DNA from: Desulfosporosinus sp. FKB
GTDB lineage: Bacteria; Bacillota; Desulfitobacteriia; Desulfitobacteriales; Desulfitobacteriaceae
DNA: 64,000 bases
Assembly: GCF_002196705.1 (NCBI RefSeq)
Contig: NZ_NADJ01000032.1
Span: 1 to 64,000, forward strand
Reading direction: 5' to 3'
Shown here: positions 7,795-16,666 of the stretch, one piece after another
Layout: each line of letters starts with the position of its first letter
Position numbering within the stretch: the first letter of the stretch is position 1
The notes under the pieces: model-generated
The model's database searches: none
Seen by the model: only the letters and a program-made list of their open reading frames with translations
Told to the model about the DNA's origin: nothing
Program-made: the position numbers and the translations under genes

Positions 7795-9243
7795 TTAATG
7801 AAGAGATATATATTTATTTAACTCAACACTTGTGTTGTCGGAATGTTTAGCAGCAAATACACAAATTACGGAAGCAATAATCCCCAGGACAGTTATTCCT
7901 GCGAAGCCAACATGAAATGAAAGTATCTGGGCTTTAGCAAGAGTATGGTGTATAAGAGAGTAATCGCTGAAAGCACCGTCATAGAGAGTGCCTGCAATAG
8001 CTACTCCCATACTCATACCTAAGGATCTGGACATATTCAAAATGCCTCCGGCAACACCTGCGTGCTCAGGAGGGATGCTTCCCATAACTGAACTATTATT
8101 TGGAGGCGTAAATATTCCAATTCCTGCGCCTACTAAAACCAATCCCAAGAGATAGACATAAGCAGCAGTATTGTTTGATAATAGGATTAATACAATTGCG
8201 CCCAGCGAAGAAATAATCATACCGCTGCTCGTCAATAGTTTAGTTCCCATGTGGTCAGCAAGTGCTCCGGAAAAGGGTGACATAATAAACATCGCCAGAG
8301 AGACTACCGTCATTATAAGACCGACCAGGAATGGAGACAGTTGTAATACCCATTCCAGATAAAACGGCATCAAAAATAGTACACCAAACATTAGCGAATA
8401 AGAAAGTAATCCAGTAATATTTCCGCTTGTAAACGTTCTGTTTTTGAATAAGTTAAAATCAATCATAGGATTTTTACATTTTTTCTCACGAAGGATAAAA
8501 AGAGACAAAAATATAATACATACAAGAGACTCCGCTAAAATTTCGGGGGATAACCAACCGACTTTATAACCGTCTTTGAAAATCAGAACCAATAAGATCA
8601 AAAATGGTGTGAAAAGCAGGGCGCCTAAATAGTCGAACCGGGAGGAATGAAGATTAGGCTGATCCTTTGGTAAGATAAAACTTGCTGTGATTGTACCGAT
8701 TATCGCAACAGGAATATTGATATAAAAGATTAAACGCCAACCAAAACTTCCAATTATTAAGCCTCCAACAGTAGGCCCTATAGATAGACCTATAGCTTGA
8801 GCTGCCCCTTGAATACCAATAGCTTTACCTCGGCTTGTTGAGGGAACAACTGAAGTAATAATTGCAATTGAGTTCGCCTGTAACATGGCTGCGCCCAGAG
8901 CTTGCAACACTCTGGATCCTATTAGCAAAGGCATGGTTGAAACGAGTCCGCATAATCCTGAGCCTAAACCAAAAATTGCAAAGCCAATGGTGTAAAACTT
9001 TTTTCTTCCTAACCTATCTGATAAACTGCCTAATAAGGTAAGCAGTGATGTTAACGTTAAAAGATAAGCAATTGAAACCCATTCAACGCTGTCCATACTT
9101 ACCGCAAAACTTTTACTTAAAGTAGGCATAGCAACATTGATGATACTTGCGTCCAAGGCAGCCATAAATGCACCAATACACACTGTACCCACTACGACCC
9201 AATAATAGCCTTGTTTATGATGTAATGATGCATTCGTCCTCAT
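7795..9243 (-). CDS. DHA2-family MFS multidrug exporter (EmrB/QacA type)
   Basis: A proton-driven drug exporter with about 14 membrane helices in 482 residues. It has the DHA2 hallmarks: LDASIINVAMPTL in helix 1, SLSDRLGRKKFY (motif A) after helix 2, GSRVLQALGAAML (motif B) and IGLSIGPTVGGLI (motif C of exporters). The start is ATG at 9241-9243 behind AAGGAG at 8 nt; the upstream in-frame GTG abuts the SD and is rejected. It is transcribed away from a TetR regulator, about 670 nt apart, which may control it. Substrate unknown. Confidence 0.9.
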   Translation of the reverse strand: MRTNASLHHKQGYYWVVVGTVCIGAFMAALDASIINVAMPTLSKSFAVSMDSVEWVSIAYLLTLTSLLTLLGSLSDRLGRKKFYTIGFAIFGLGSGLCGLVSTMPLLIGSRVLQALGAAMLQANSIAIITSVVPSTSRGKAIGIQGAAQAIGLSIGPTVGGLIIGSFGWRLIFYINIPVAIIGTITASFILPKDQPNLHSSRFDYLGALLFTPFLILLVLIFKDGYKVGWLSPEILAESLVCIIFLSLFILREKKCKNPMIDFNLFKNRTFTSGNITGLLSYSLMFGVLFLMPFYLEWVLQLSPFLVGLIMTVVSLAMFIMSPFSGALADHMGTKLLTSSGMIISSLGAIVLILLSNNTAAYVYLLGLVLVGAGIGIFTPPNNSSVMGSIPPEHAGVAGGILNMSRSLGMSMGVAIAGTLYDGAFSDYSLIHHTLAKAQILSFHVGFAGITVLGIIASVICVFAAKHSDNTSVELNKYISLH

Positions 9244-9912
9244 AATTGTCACTCCTTATAGTTCAAATATCTGCATTGTTTAAAATAATATTGATTTAGG
9301 GGTTATTCCCAAATGGATTCCTTTGTAAATCAATGAAATAGTCGTATAGAGCGTTATTACGCTCCTCTCGATAACATATTTTAATAGCGTTAACCTTGAA
9401 ATTTATTTGGTTAACTGTTTAATACCAGTGAATAATATAAGTATAAATTTAAACAATACGAAAATCAAGGGAGTTAAGGCCTAAAAATGTAGAAAATTAT
9501 AGAATAGGATCGCATTTATTACATAATATGTTAATTGTTGAAAATACGTGTATGTGGACTTAGAGACATTAGGGATACAATTAGCCTAAATAAGGGGAAA
9601 CGACCATTAAATATTACAATAGCATTTTGCTGCAGTGTCCAATTGATCGAAGGTTATATCGTTGGCGATGGCGCAAGTGCCATTCAACTTGGCGCAGGGG
9701 CATCTTTTTTTAAATTCAGCCATTGGACACACGCCTTAATCCTTGCCAAAACACTACCAGTGATTAATGGCTGTTAAAAATGACCTTGCTTTCCCAAAGA
9801 CGTTAGATTAAACATTATTACGAAATAGAATAGACAAATCATAGGAATATAGCTTTTACTATTTGTGAATTTTGTGTTATACTTTAGCGGAATAGTGAAA
9901 AGAGGTTCATTT
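9244..9912. other. Divergent intergenic region between exporter and TetR gene
   Basis: A largely non-coding, AT-rich stretch of about 670 bp. Visible structure: GAGCG/CGCTC arms at 9349-9353 and 9360-9364; GTTAACC/GGTTAAC arms at 9389-9395 and 9409-9415, which could be an operator; and distant complementary words GTGTCCAAT (9635-9643) and ATTGGACAC (9722-9730). An 80-codon frame at 9535-9777 starts with TTG, has no convincing SD and resembles nothing I know, so it is not called. The TetR promoter lies at the right end. Confidence 0.5.
9864..9892 (+). promoter_or_regulatory. Candidate promoter of the TetR gene
   Basis: TTTACT and TATACT are separated by 17 nt within the AT-rich sequence just before the TetR SD (AGAGG). 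Located by eye; coordinates are within a few bases. Confidence 0.45.
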
Positions 9913-10482
9913 ATGCAATACCTTAAAGATGAAGTTCGAAACAGGATAATCATGGAGGCAATGAAAGAATTTCAAGATAGGGGGTTTTTACATGCGTCAA
10001 TGAGAACTATAGCTAATAACGCTGGGGTAGCTATAGGCAATGTCTACAGATACTTTAAAAACAAGGAAGACCTGTTCAATGAAATAGTAGAGCCGGTATA
10101 TCAATGTTTTTTAGGGATGGAAGTACATAAGCAAGAGATATATTCGTTTGAAGAAATCGTTAATTACATTATGGAAGTTATGAAAGAGTATAAAATCCAG
10201 TTATTAATTATGGTCGATAGAAGCAAAGGGACAAAGTATGCGAGTTTCAAGGAAGAGATAACTAGGCTCGCAGGAAAAAGTATAAGAGAAAGTTTATGGC
10301 CTGAATTGCGAAAAAAAGGAATTGAAGTTAAAGATCCTTTTATTTTTTGTGTTATTGCTTCAACGTTTATTGATGGTTTATTTCTAATATTGAGAAAATC
10401 CGAGGAGGATGTAGCAACAAGATACTTGATTCATCAGCTGATGATTTTGTTTTTTAATAACCTGGATAAACGTTTCGAGTAG
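9913..10482 (+). CDS. TetR/AcrR-family transcriptional regulator
   Basis: A 189-residue regulator with an N-terminal TetR helix-turn-helix (RNRIIMEAMKEFQDRGFLHASMRTIANNAGVAIGNVYRYFKNKEDLF) and a divergent helical ligand domain. ATG 9913 is chosen because AGAGG lies 7 nt upstream; the frame is open 16 codons further but lacks an SD there. It sits between a divergent MFS exporter and a co-directional RND pump and probably represses one or both until a toxic compound binds (inference). Confidence 0.88.
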   Translation: MQYLKDEVRNRIIMEAMKEFQDRGFLHASMRTIANNAGVAIGNVYRYFKNKEDLFNEIVEPVYQCFLGMEVHKQEIYSFEEIVNYIMEVMKEYKIQLLIMVDRSKGTKYASFKEEITRLAGKSIRESLWPELRKKGIEVKDPFIFCVIASTFIDGLFLILRKSEEDVATRYLIHQLMILFFNNLDKRFE

Positions 10483-10571
10483 GTTTTATAAGTTCTTAAA
10501 TAGGGGCATTTTCAGGGGATAAATGAAATTTGGCACATTCTTTATGACAAATAAGTAGGGCGAGGCAATTA

Positions 10572-10585
10572 GTTGAGTACTTAAC
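10572..10585. promoter_or_regulatory. Candidate operator before the RND operon
   Basis: GTTGAGTACTTAAC is palindromic except for one base pair and lies about 90 nt before the RND start. It could bind the TetR protein, but this is only a positional inference. Confidence 0.3.
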
Positions 10586-10673
10586 CTAGTAGTCAGATTA
10601 TTTAATTTGCCTATTTTGGAAGAGAGCGTAAACTTGTCAGTTACTAAATTTGAAATGAATAAGGAAGAAAAAG

Positions 10674-13600
10674 ATGAATTTAACAGAGATATCGGTTAAA
10701 AAACCAGCGGCGATGTGGATGGTCGTCGTATTATTAGTGGCGTTAGGAATAATTGGTTATACCAATATGGGCGCCAATTTACTGCCTTCGATGAATATTC
10801 CGGTTATATCAGTCACAACAACCTACAGCGGTGCAAATGCTGAGGACATCAGAAAAGATATTATCAAGCCGATTGAAGATGCTGTCTCAGGCATAAGCGG
10901 GGTAGACACAATAAATTCCACGGCTAAAGAGGGATATGGAACTGTCACAGTTACTTTTAAAATGTCTGCGGACATGAATACTGCTTATTTGGATGTCCAA
11001 AAAGCTATTGATGGTATTTCCAATACTCTCCCGGCAAATGCCGATAAACCTGTTTTATTTAAGATGGACACCAACGCAATTCCAATCTTGCTGCTTTCTG
11101 TCAAAGGAGATAAGGTCGGCAGTGACGAGCTTTATAATGAATCAGATATTATCAAACAAAAAATAGAGAAAATCCCGGGAGTAGGTAATGTTACGATCAG
11201 CGGCGGAGAAAAGAAAGAGTTAATGATTAAACTCGATAAATCTGCTGTGGAGTATTATGGCATAACCGTTAACACATTAATCAACAAATTAAATTCTGTA
11301 AATATAAACATTCCTGGCGGAGAGCTAAAGCAGGATAATGTTGATCAATCCGTTAGAGTTATCGGACAATTCCAGAATATCGAGGATGCCCAAAATTTGA
11401 TGGTTCCTACGGCAAATGGAGGAACCGTACGTCTGGGCAATATTGCCCAAATTAGTCTTGAAGAACCGGAAGCAACTTCATTGGCACGGTTCAATGGCCA
11501 GAAAACAATGACAATAATTGTAGGCAAACAAAGTGATGCCAATGTCGTTGAAGTAGCTAATAGCGTAAAAAACGAATTAGAGACCATCAAAAAGACCATT
11601 CCCGCGGGAATACAGATGGATACCGCCTTTGACACGACTACATTTATTACAGACTCCTTAACGGAGGTAAAACACAACCTTATTGAAGGAATTATCGTTA
11701 CGGCTTTGGTGTTGTTTGCGTTTTTCCGCAGTTTCAGATCGTCCTTGGTAGTTTTGGTTGCCATACCGACCTCCCTGATTGCTACCTTTTTCATGATGTA
11801 TAAGCTTAATTTTACGTTGAATATGATGTCTTTAATGGGATTATCTCTAGTTGTCGGTACTCTGGTTGATGATTCTATCGTTGTAATCGAAAGTATTCAA
11901 AGACATCTGACGATGGGTAAAGGGCTGGTTCGAGCGGCAATTGATGGCCGAATGGAAGTTGGAATGGCTGCCATAGCTATCAGTCTCTGTGATATTGTTA
12001 TCTTTGCTCCTATATCCATGATGTCAGGGATGATTGGCCAGTATTTCAAAGAATTTGGCTTGACGATAGTTGTAGCTACGTTATTCTCTCTTTTGGTATC
12101 CTTTACGATTACGCCAATGCTTTCGTCAAGGTTATTAAAAACAGAGAAAAAGCAAGTGACTCCCGAATATAAAAAGGACAGCCTTTTTGGTAAAGTCACC
12201 CAAAAATATCGAGAAACACTCGTCTGGGCGCTTGAACACAGAAAAAGAGTACTGATTTTAGGAATTGCAGGGGTAATCTTAAGTATTGCTCTTGTTCCTA
12301 TGGGAATATTGAAAACGGAATTTGTACCGACTACCGATCAAAGCAGTTTTACCGTTAATATGGAGCTCGCTCCGGGGTCGACTTTGGAGCAGACCAGCAG
12401 CAAGGTCGCTCAGCTGGAAAACTATTTGCACAATACAAAAGAGGTAAAAAGTTATTTTTCAATGATCGGTCAAAGTGGGCAATCGAACACGGACAAATCA
12501 GTCGCCCAGATATATGTTAATTTAGTCCCTAAAAACTCTCGCCAAAAAACTCAAAGTCAAGTTGCCGGTGAGGTTCGCACTTTTGGAAAAAGCATGACCG
12601 GAGTGGATTTTAATGTTGAAGAATCCCAAAGCGGAGGCGGAGCATCGAAGCCTATTTCAATCAGCATTAAAGGGGATGATCAGGCTACCCTTGCGACTCT
12701 GTCCAAACAAGTTGAAACTATCGTCAAATCGGTTCCCGGTGTTATAGATGTTGGTAATAGTGCCGATGTCAAAAGCAGCGAATTAAGAGTAACGATGGAC
12801 AGTTTAGCTGCCGCACAGGCGGGAATTTCCACCTCGGATGTAGGCAGCACGATCAGGATGGCCTTGCAGGGTACAAAAGTGGGAGTCTACAGGTCCAATA
12901 ACTCGGAGAATGATATAACACTTAAATTTATGGATGGACAAATAAAAAATGTCGATGACATCAAATCCATAAAGATTACCAATCAGGCAGGAGTACAAAT
13001 TCCTTTAAGCCAAGTCGCAGCAGTTGTGAGAGGAGAGAGTGAACCATCTCTGTCCAGAGAGGATAAGCAAGACGTTGTTACCGTTGATGCTAACCTTCAA
13101 GGAAGAGTTCTTGGTGAGGTCACCAGGGATATTCAAGCAAAACTTAGTTCTGTAACCTTGCCCTCAGGATATACCATAAGCTATGGCGCAAGTCAGAAGA
13201 ATATGGCCGATTCCTTCAGCTCTCTTGGCTTAGCCTTAGGTGCTTCCTTGGCGCTGGTATATATGATCTTAGTAGTTCTCTATGAATCGTTTTTGACCCC
13301 GGCAATCAGAATGGTTTCTCTTCCCTGTGCTATTATCGGAGCGCTTCCTTTGCTGGCCTTAACCGGGCAAACATTAAATATGATGTCTTTTATCGGTTTG
13401 ATTATGCTGGAGGGGCTGTCATCCAAAAACGGAACATTGTTAATAGACTATACTAACACCTTAATGCACAAAGGTATGAGCTTAAAAGAAGCCCTGATTG
13501 AATCGGGCACAACAAGACTAAGACCAATTATTATGACGAGTGCAACCATGATTGTTTCCATGCTGCCTGTTGCTCTTTCCATAGGTGAAGGAAGCGAGAT

Positions 13601-13766
13601 GAAAAAGAGTATGGCTATTGTAATCATCGGAGGCATGGTCATGTCTACGCTCCTTTCGCCCATTATTTTGCCGGTAGTTTATACTTTAATGGACGATCTA
13701 AAGCATCGTATTTCAAAGAAAAGAAAAACAATAAATGCCGGGGAGGTTCCACAAATTGAAATTTAA
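10674..13766 (+). CDS. RND-family efflux permease (AcrB/MexB-like)
   Basis: A 1030-residue proton-driven exporter of the HAE/AcrB type with two repeats of six membrane helices and large extracytoplasmic loops. Visible hallmarks are the N-terminal LTEISVKKPAAMWMVV helix, VGTLVDDSIVVIES with the paired Asp of helix 4, and EGLSSKNGTLLIDY, whose Lys corresponds to the proton-relay Lys of helix 10. The SD AAGGAAG precedes ATG. The adaptor gene overlaps its 3' end. No outer-membrane channel gene is present, consistent with a monoderm pump. Confidence 0.93.
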   Translation: MNLTEISVKKPAAMWMVVVLLVALGIIGYTNMGANLLPSMNIPVISVTTTYSGANAEDIRKDIIKPIEDAVSGISGVDTINSTAKEGYGTVTVTFKMSADMNTAYLDVQKAIDGISNTLPANADKPVLFKMDTNAIPILLLSVKGDKVGSDELYNESDIIKQKIEKIPGVGNVTISGGEKKELMIKLDKSAVEYYGITVNTLINKLNSVNINIPGGELKQDNVDQSVRVIGQFQNIEDAQNLMVPTANGGTVRLGNIAQISLEEPEATSLARFNGQKTMTIIVGKQSDANVVEVANSVKNELETIKKTIPAGIQMDTAFDTTTFITDSLTEVKHNLIEGIIVTALVLFAFFRSFRSSLVVLVAIPTSLIATFFMMYKLNFTLNMMSLMGLSLVVGTLVDDSIVVIESIQRHLTMGKGLVRAAIDGRMEVGMAAIAISLCDIVIFAPISMMSGMIGQYFKEFGLTIVVATLFSLLVSFTITPMLSSRLLKTEKKQVTPEYKKDSLFGKVTQKYRETLVWALEHRKRVLILGIAGVILSIALVPMGILKTEFVPTTDQSSFTVNMELAPGSTLEQTSSKVAQLENYLHNTKEVKSYFSMIGQSGQSNTDKSVAQIYVNLVPKNSRQKTQSQVAGEVRTFGKSMTGVDFNVEESQSGGGASKPISISIKGDDQATLATLSKQVETIVKSVPGVIDVGNSADVKSSELRVTMDSLAAAQAGISTSDVGSTIRMALQGTKVGVYRSNNSENDITLKFMDGQIKNVDDIKSIKITNQAGVQIPLSQVAAVVRGESEPSLSREDKQDVVTVDANLQGRVLGEVTRDIQAKLSSVTLPSGYTISYGASQKNMADSFSSLGLALGASLALVYMILVVLYESFLTPAIRMVSLPCAIIGALPLLALTGQTLNMMSFIGLIMLEGLSSKNGTLLIDYTNTLMHKGMSLKEALIESGTTRLRPIIMTSATMIVSMLPVALSIGEGSEMKKSMAIVIIGGMVMSTLLSPIILPVVYTLMDDLKHRISKKRKTINAGEVPQIEI

Positions 13767-14985
13767 TCTAAGTAGGATCAGGCAGATTAAGAAACGAACT
13801 ATAATTATCGGTCTTCTGATAATAGCCGCTGCTTTGGGGGGGAATTATGCTTTAAAGCATAGAAAAGTTGAAGCCCCAGCAGTTACTGTAAAAAATGTTA
13901 AAACTCAAAAGGTCGCCGTTGGTTCTTTGTCGACTATGGTTGATTACGCCAGTAAATTTGATCCTGCCCAGGAAGTACAGGTTTTTCCCAAGACTGGTGG
14001 AAGAGTTTCAAGTTTAAATGTTGATATTGGTTCTAAGGTAACCAGCGGACAGGTTCTCTTTACGATTGATGCGTCGGATCTTCAAGCTCAGCTGCAAATA
14101 CAACAGCAGGCCTTAGCCGTGGCAGAGGAAAACTTAGCAAAAACACGCTTGACTTCACAACAAACCTTAGAGAAATCCCAAATCAGTTATAACGATGCCC
14201 AAAATGATTATAATAATGCCAAAGCTTTATATGATGGGGGAGCGGTTTCTAAACAGGATTTAGACAGCGCCAAAACAAAATATGATAATGCTGCTATTGA
14301 GTTAAAGGCTGCTCAAGATGATTTAGCAGTGTCAGCAGCAGAAGCACAAGTAGAACAAGCGAAAGCAAGTGTCAATGCAGCTCAGATCCAGCTTGATAAT
14401 CTAACCGTAGTATCCCCTATCTCGGGAGTAGTTTCTGCTAAAGACGTTAAAGTCGGAGGAATGGTCAGCAGCCAATCAGGTTCGGTTACGGTTATTGATT
14501 CCAACAGTATGGTGGCCGAAATTAGTGTTCCGGATATTGTTATAGGTAAAATAAAGGTAGACCAAACTGTACCTGTGAGCATAAATGCCATGAAGGACAA
14601 AAAGGTCTCGGGAGTCATTGCTACGATCAGCCCTAACTCGGATGCGAAGGACAATTCGTATTTAGTGAAAGTAAAAATTGATAATTCACAGAGCGGTTTA
14701 ACTGCAGGTATGTTTATTAAAATATCGCTGCCGGCTGAAACAGAAAGTAATATATTGCTCGTTCCTAATGAAGCCCTCAACATAGAGAATAATGTAAATT
14801 ATCTTTATGCAGTTGTTAATGGAAAAGTTAAGAAAATAGCTGTAACGGTTGGTATTTCTGATAATAAAAATACGGAAGTCAAAGGAAATATCACAAAGGG
14901 TATGGAGGTAGTTACAGAAGGACAGAGCTTTTTAAATGAGGGAGAAAAGGTGAATATTGTCGAAGGAAGTAGTAAGCCGGAGTGA
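13756..14985 (+). CDS. RND efflux adaptor (membrane fusion protein)
   Basis: A 409-residue HlyD/AcrA-type adaptor: an N-terminal membrane anchor (about residues 15-30), a lipoyl-like half (GGRVSSLNVDIGSKVTSGQVLFTID), an Ala/Gln-rich coiled coil, the second lipoyl half (LTVVSPISGVVSAKDVKVGGMVSS) and beta-barrel domains. The start is TTG 13756 behind GGGGAGG at 9 nt, overlapping the RND gene by 11 nt. The permease-then-adaptor order is the reverse of the common proteobacterial order. It probably links the pump to the cell wall side. Confidence 0.9.
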   Translation: MKFNLSRIRQIKKRTIIIGLLIIAAALGGNYALKHRKVEAPAVTVKNVKTQKVAVGSLSTMVDYASKFDPAQEVQVFPKTGGRVSSLNVDIGSKVTSGQVLFTIDASDLQAQLQIQQQALAVAEENLAKTRLTSQQTLEKSQISYNDAQNDYNNAKALYDGGAVSKQDLDSAKTKYDNAAIELKAAQDDLAVSAAEAQVEQAKASVNAAQIQLDNLTVVSPISGVVSAKDVKVGGMVSSQSGSVTVIDSNSMVAEISVPDIVIGKIKVDQTVPVSINAMKDKKVSGVIATISPNSDAKDNSYLVKVKIDNSQSGLTAGMFIKISLPAETESNILLVPNEALNIENNVNYLYAVVNGKVKKIAVTVGISDNKNTEVKGNITKGMEVVTEGQSFLNEGEKVNIVEGSSKPE

Positions 14986-15024
14986 ACTCGCTTACGCTAA
15001 AGCTGAACATCGGGGCTTCAGATA

Positions 15025-15049
15025 CAATAATGTCCAGTGGACATTATTG
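15025..15049. repeat. 12-bp-arm palindrome
   Basis: Arms CAATAATGTCCA (15025-15036) and TGGACATTATTG (15038-15049) are perfectly complementary around a single G. It lies between the adaptor stop and repeat copy B and is absent near copy A. Confidence 0.6.
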
Positions 15050-15076
15050 CCGAGCCGCCTTTCCCAATAGGAATAC

Positions 15077-15165
15077 TTAGCGGCGAAGGAGGACTCTACC
15101 CTACCTGAAGTTAACGAAGGACCCACCCCCATCTATAGAAGTGGGGGTCTTAAAAACTGGATAAA
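15077..15165 (+). repeat. Inverted repeat copy B (IS-end-like)
   Basis: Nearly identical to the minus strand of 7696-7784. It shares GCGGCGAAGGAGGACTCTAC and GAAGTTAACGAAGGACCCAC and a CCCCCA/TGGGGG hairpin whose loop differs from copy A while the stem is kept, then GTCTTAAAAACTG. Like copy A it lies downstream of an efflux gene in its sense direction. Confidence 0.7.
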
Positions 15166-15207
15166 GTCACTAGATGTTAAGAAGTAGGTTATAAGCGAGA
15201 TAATAAT

Positions 15208-15248
15208 AAGAACCCCCTGGACATTAGATGTTTGTCTAGGGGGTTCTT
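15208..15248 (+). terminator. Terminator after the RND operon
   Basis: AAGAACCCCCTGGACA pairs with TGTCTAGGGGGTTCTT (one mismatch/wobble), with an 8-10 nt loop. The hairpin is strong; the following T-tract is short. Confidence 0.65.
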
Positions 15249-15555
15249 AATGCTGACAGTAATTATTTTTACCTACTTGCTGGCAAACGGGAGTCTAAGA
15301 TGAAGCAGAACCTGGTTGAAACTTCTTGATGGTTGGGCTGGATGATCCTTTCGAGGTAAATTAAGCGGGGAATACTTGAGGTTCGGCAAAATAATAGTGA
15401 CTTCAAGACAAATATATGGTATAGTATCTTTAGTGATAGTATTCACAATCACAAATAATAATTATAATTGTGAATTATGTGACAAAGTGTTTTCTTTTGG
15501 TACTTATAAGCAACCTAAACGCTTATTAAGTTATATTTCAAAGGGGGAATTTAAA

Positions 15556-15804
15556 ATGTGTCCATATATTAATGAAGGGATGAATGTTAACGGTTCGTAT
15601 TATTATTGTGATGCTGCGGCTCTGGGTATAAAGCTAAGCGCAAAGGAATTAGCAGATATAGGCTGTACAGGGACGCAAAGGAAAACATGCAAGAGTTTAA
15701 TGGAAATGACTCTTGGGTACGCTTTGCTTCCAGATCCCGTCGAGAAAAATACAAATGTAATTATTGATTTCAACAGAGACAGCAAAAAACTTTGTGCGAA
15801 ATAA
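15556..15804 (+). CDS. Small cysteine-containing hypothetical protein
   Basis: An 82-residue soluble protein starting MCPYINEGMNVNGSYYYCD at ATG 15556, 7-8 nt behind AAGGGGG. The five cysteines (one at position 2, then YYYC, IGC, KTC, KLC) suggest a metal or cluster site or disulfides. An open frame extends 60 codons upstream but has no SD and AT-rich content, so the shorter form is chosen. It is a single gene, convergent with a receiver protein across a shared terminator. I do not recognise the family. Confidence 0.65.
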   Translation: MCPYINEGMNVNGSYYYCDAAALGIKLSAKELADIGCTGTQRKTCKSLMEMTLGYALLPDPVEKNTNVIIDFNRDSKKLCAK

Positions 15805-15826
15805 ATTTATAAGCGCAGAGCGTGCA

Positions 15827-15860
15827 TAGCTAAAGCCCTCACAGATGAGGGCTTTAGCTA
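15827..15860. terminator. Bidirectional terminator between convergent genes
   Basis: TAGCTAAAGCCCTC (15827-15840) and GAGGGCTTTAGCTA (15847-15860) form a perfect 14-bp stem with a 6-nt loop between the stops of two convergent genes. Confidence 0.75.
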
Positions 15861-15869
15861 TGGTCAACC

Positions 15870-16250
15870 TTACTGACGATGTTCGTTCAATAATAAGTTA
15901 TCAACTGCAATGCTGAGCTCTTCCAAATCAAATGGCTTAGTCATGACATAATCGATACCGCCATTATGAAGTATTTCATTGATCTCTTGTTGATCCGTAT
16001 AAGCAGACATTAAAATGACTCGAATGTTCGGATTGTAACGATGTAATTGTTCGCGAAGCTCTAAGCCATTCAGACCAGGCATCTTGATGTCGGATATTAT
16101 TAGGTCGGGCAACTGCTCTTTCGCCAATGACAATGCTTCGATTCCTGAAGTAGCAGTCGATACGGTGTACCCTTTCGAAGAAAAAAGAGCATTCAGGAGA
16201 CTTCGAATTCCAAGATTGTCATCAACGATTAGTAAAGAACCTTGACTCAA
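15870..16250 (-). CDS. Spo0F-like stand-alone response regulator
   Basis: A 126-residue receiver domain with no output domain. Acidic pocket D10/D11, phosphoacceptor D54 (ISDIKMPG), Thr/Ser in LMSAY and K105 (TKPFD) are all in place. The pattern GIRSLLNALFSSKGY resembles B. subtilis Spo0F (GIRILLNEVFNKEGY), which also uses D54. TTG 16248-16250 is chosen over longer in-frame starts because it gives the Spo0F-like length; the SD is only moderate (AGAGAG). No histidine kinase or phosphotransferase is adjacent. A phosphorelay role is inferred. Confidence 0.8.
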   Translation of the reverse strand: MSQGSLLIVDDNLGIRSLLNALFSSKGYTVSTATSGIEALSLAKEQLPDLIISDIKMPGLNGLELREQLHRYNPNIRVILMSAYTDQQEINEILHNGGIDYVMTKPFDLEELSIAVDNLLLNEHRQ

Positions 16251-16666
16251 GCAAATCCATCTCTCTTTCCATAGTTTTCCTAACATATGTATTGGAATTA
16301 TGATACTTATATGACCCAATAAGCCAAAATAACGGCTTCTGAAATTAAAAATGTAAGCAACAAAAGGCTGCTTACACTTCTTAGTTTGCAGCTAGGCTGT
16401 CATATTCCCGATGGAAGTTAGACCCTTTAGCTTTGCGTCTCGCTCTTTCGAACAATTTGCCCTAAATACACAATATGTTGATTTCGAGAAAATCAGAACA
16501 TTTCTTATATTATAAGACAAATTTTAACAAATTACAACATAATTTGAAACCTTTAGCCAAAATACGTTAATCCATAACTAGTATGTAAAAATTGCAAAGG
16601 TTGTTACTGTTGCACAATCTGCAATGGTATTTGCTTAAGCGTTTTTAAGTATAAGGTAAAAAAAGC

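Larger units (their letters stand above)
14986..15555. other. Gene-free region with repeat, palindrome and terminator
   Basis: This stretch holds a 25-bp palindrome (15025-15049), repeat copy B (15077-15165) and a strong terminator (15208-15248). The remaining 300 bp up to the SD of the gene at 15556 are AT-rich and contain no gene I can support. Confidence 0.6.

Noticed and set aside
9535-9777. 80-codon frame between the MFS and TetR genes
   Set aside because: TTG start without a convincing SD, no recognised family and local dyads that suggest non-coding sequence.
7696-15165. Calling the whole bracketed efflux region a composite transposon
   Set aside because: No transposase gene, no target-site duplication could be demonstrated, and the repeats could be terminator-like 3'-UTR elements.
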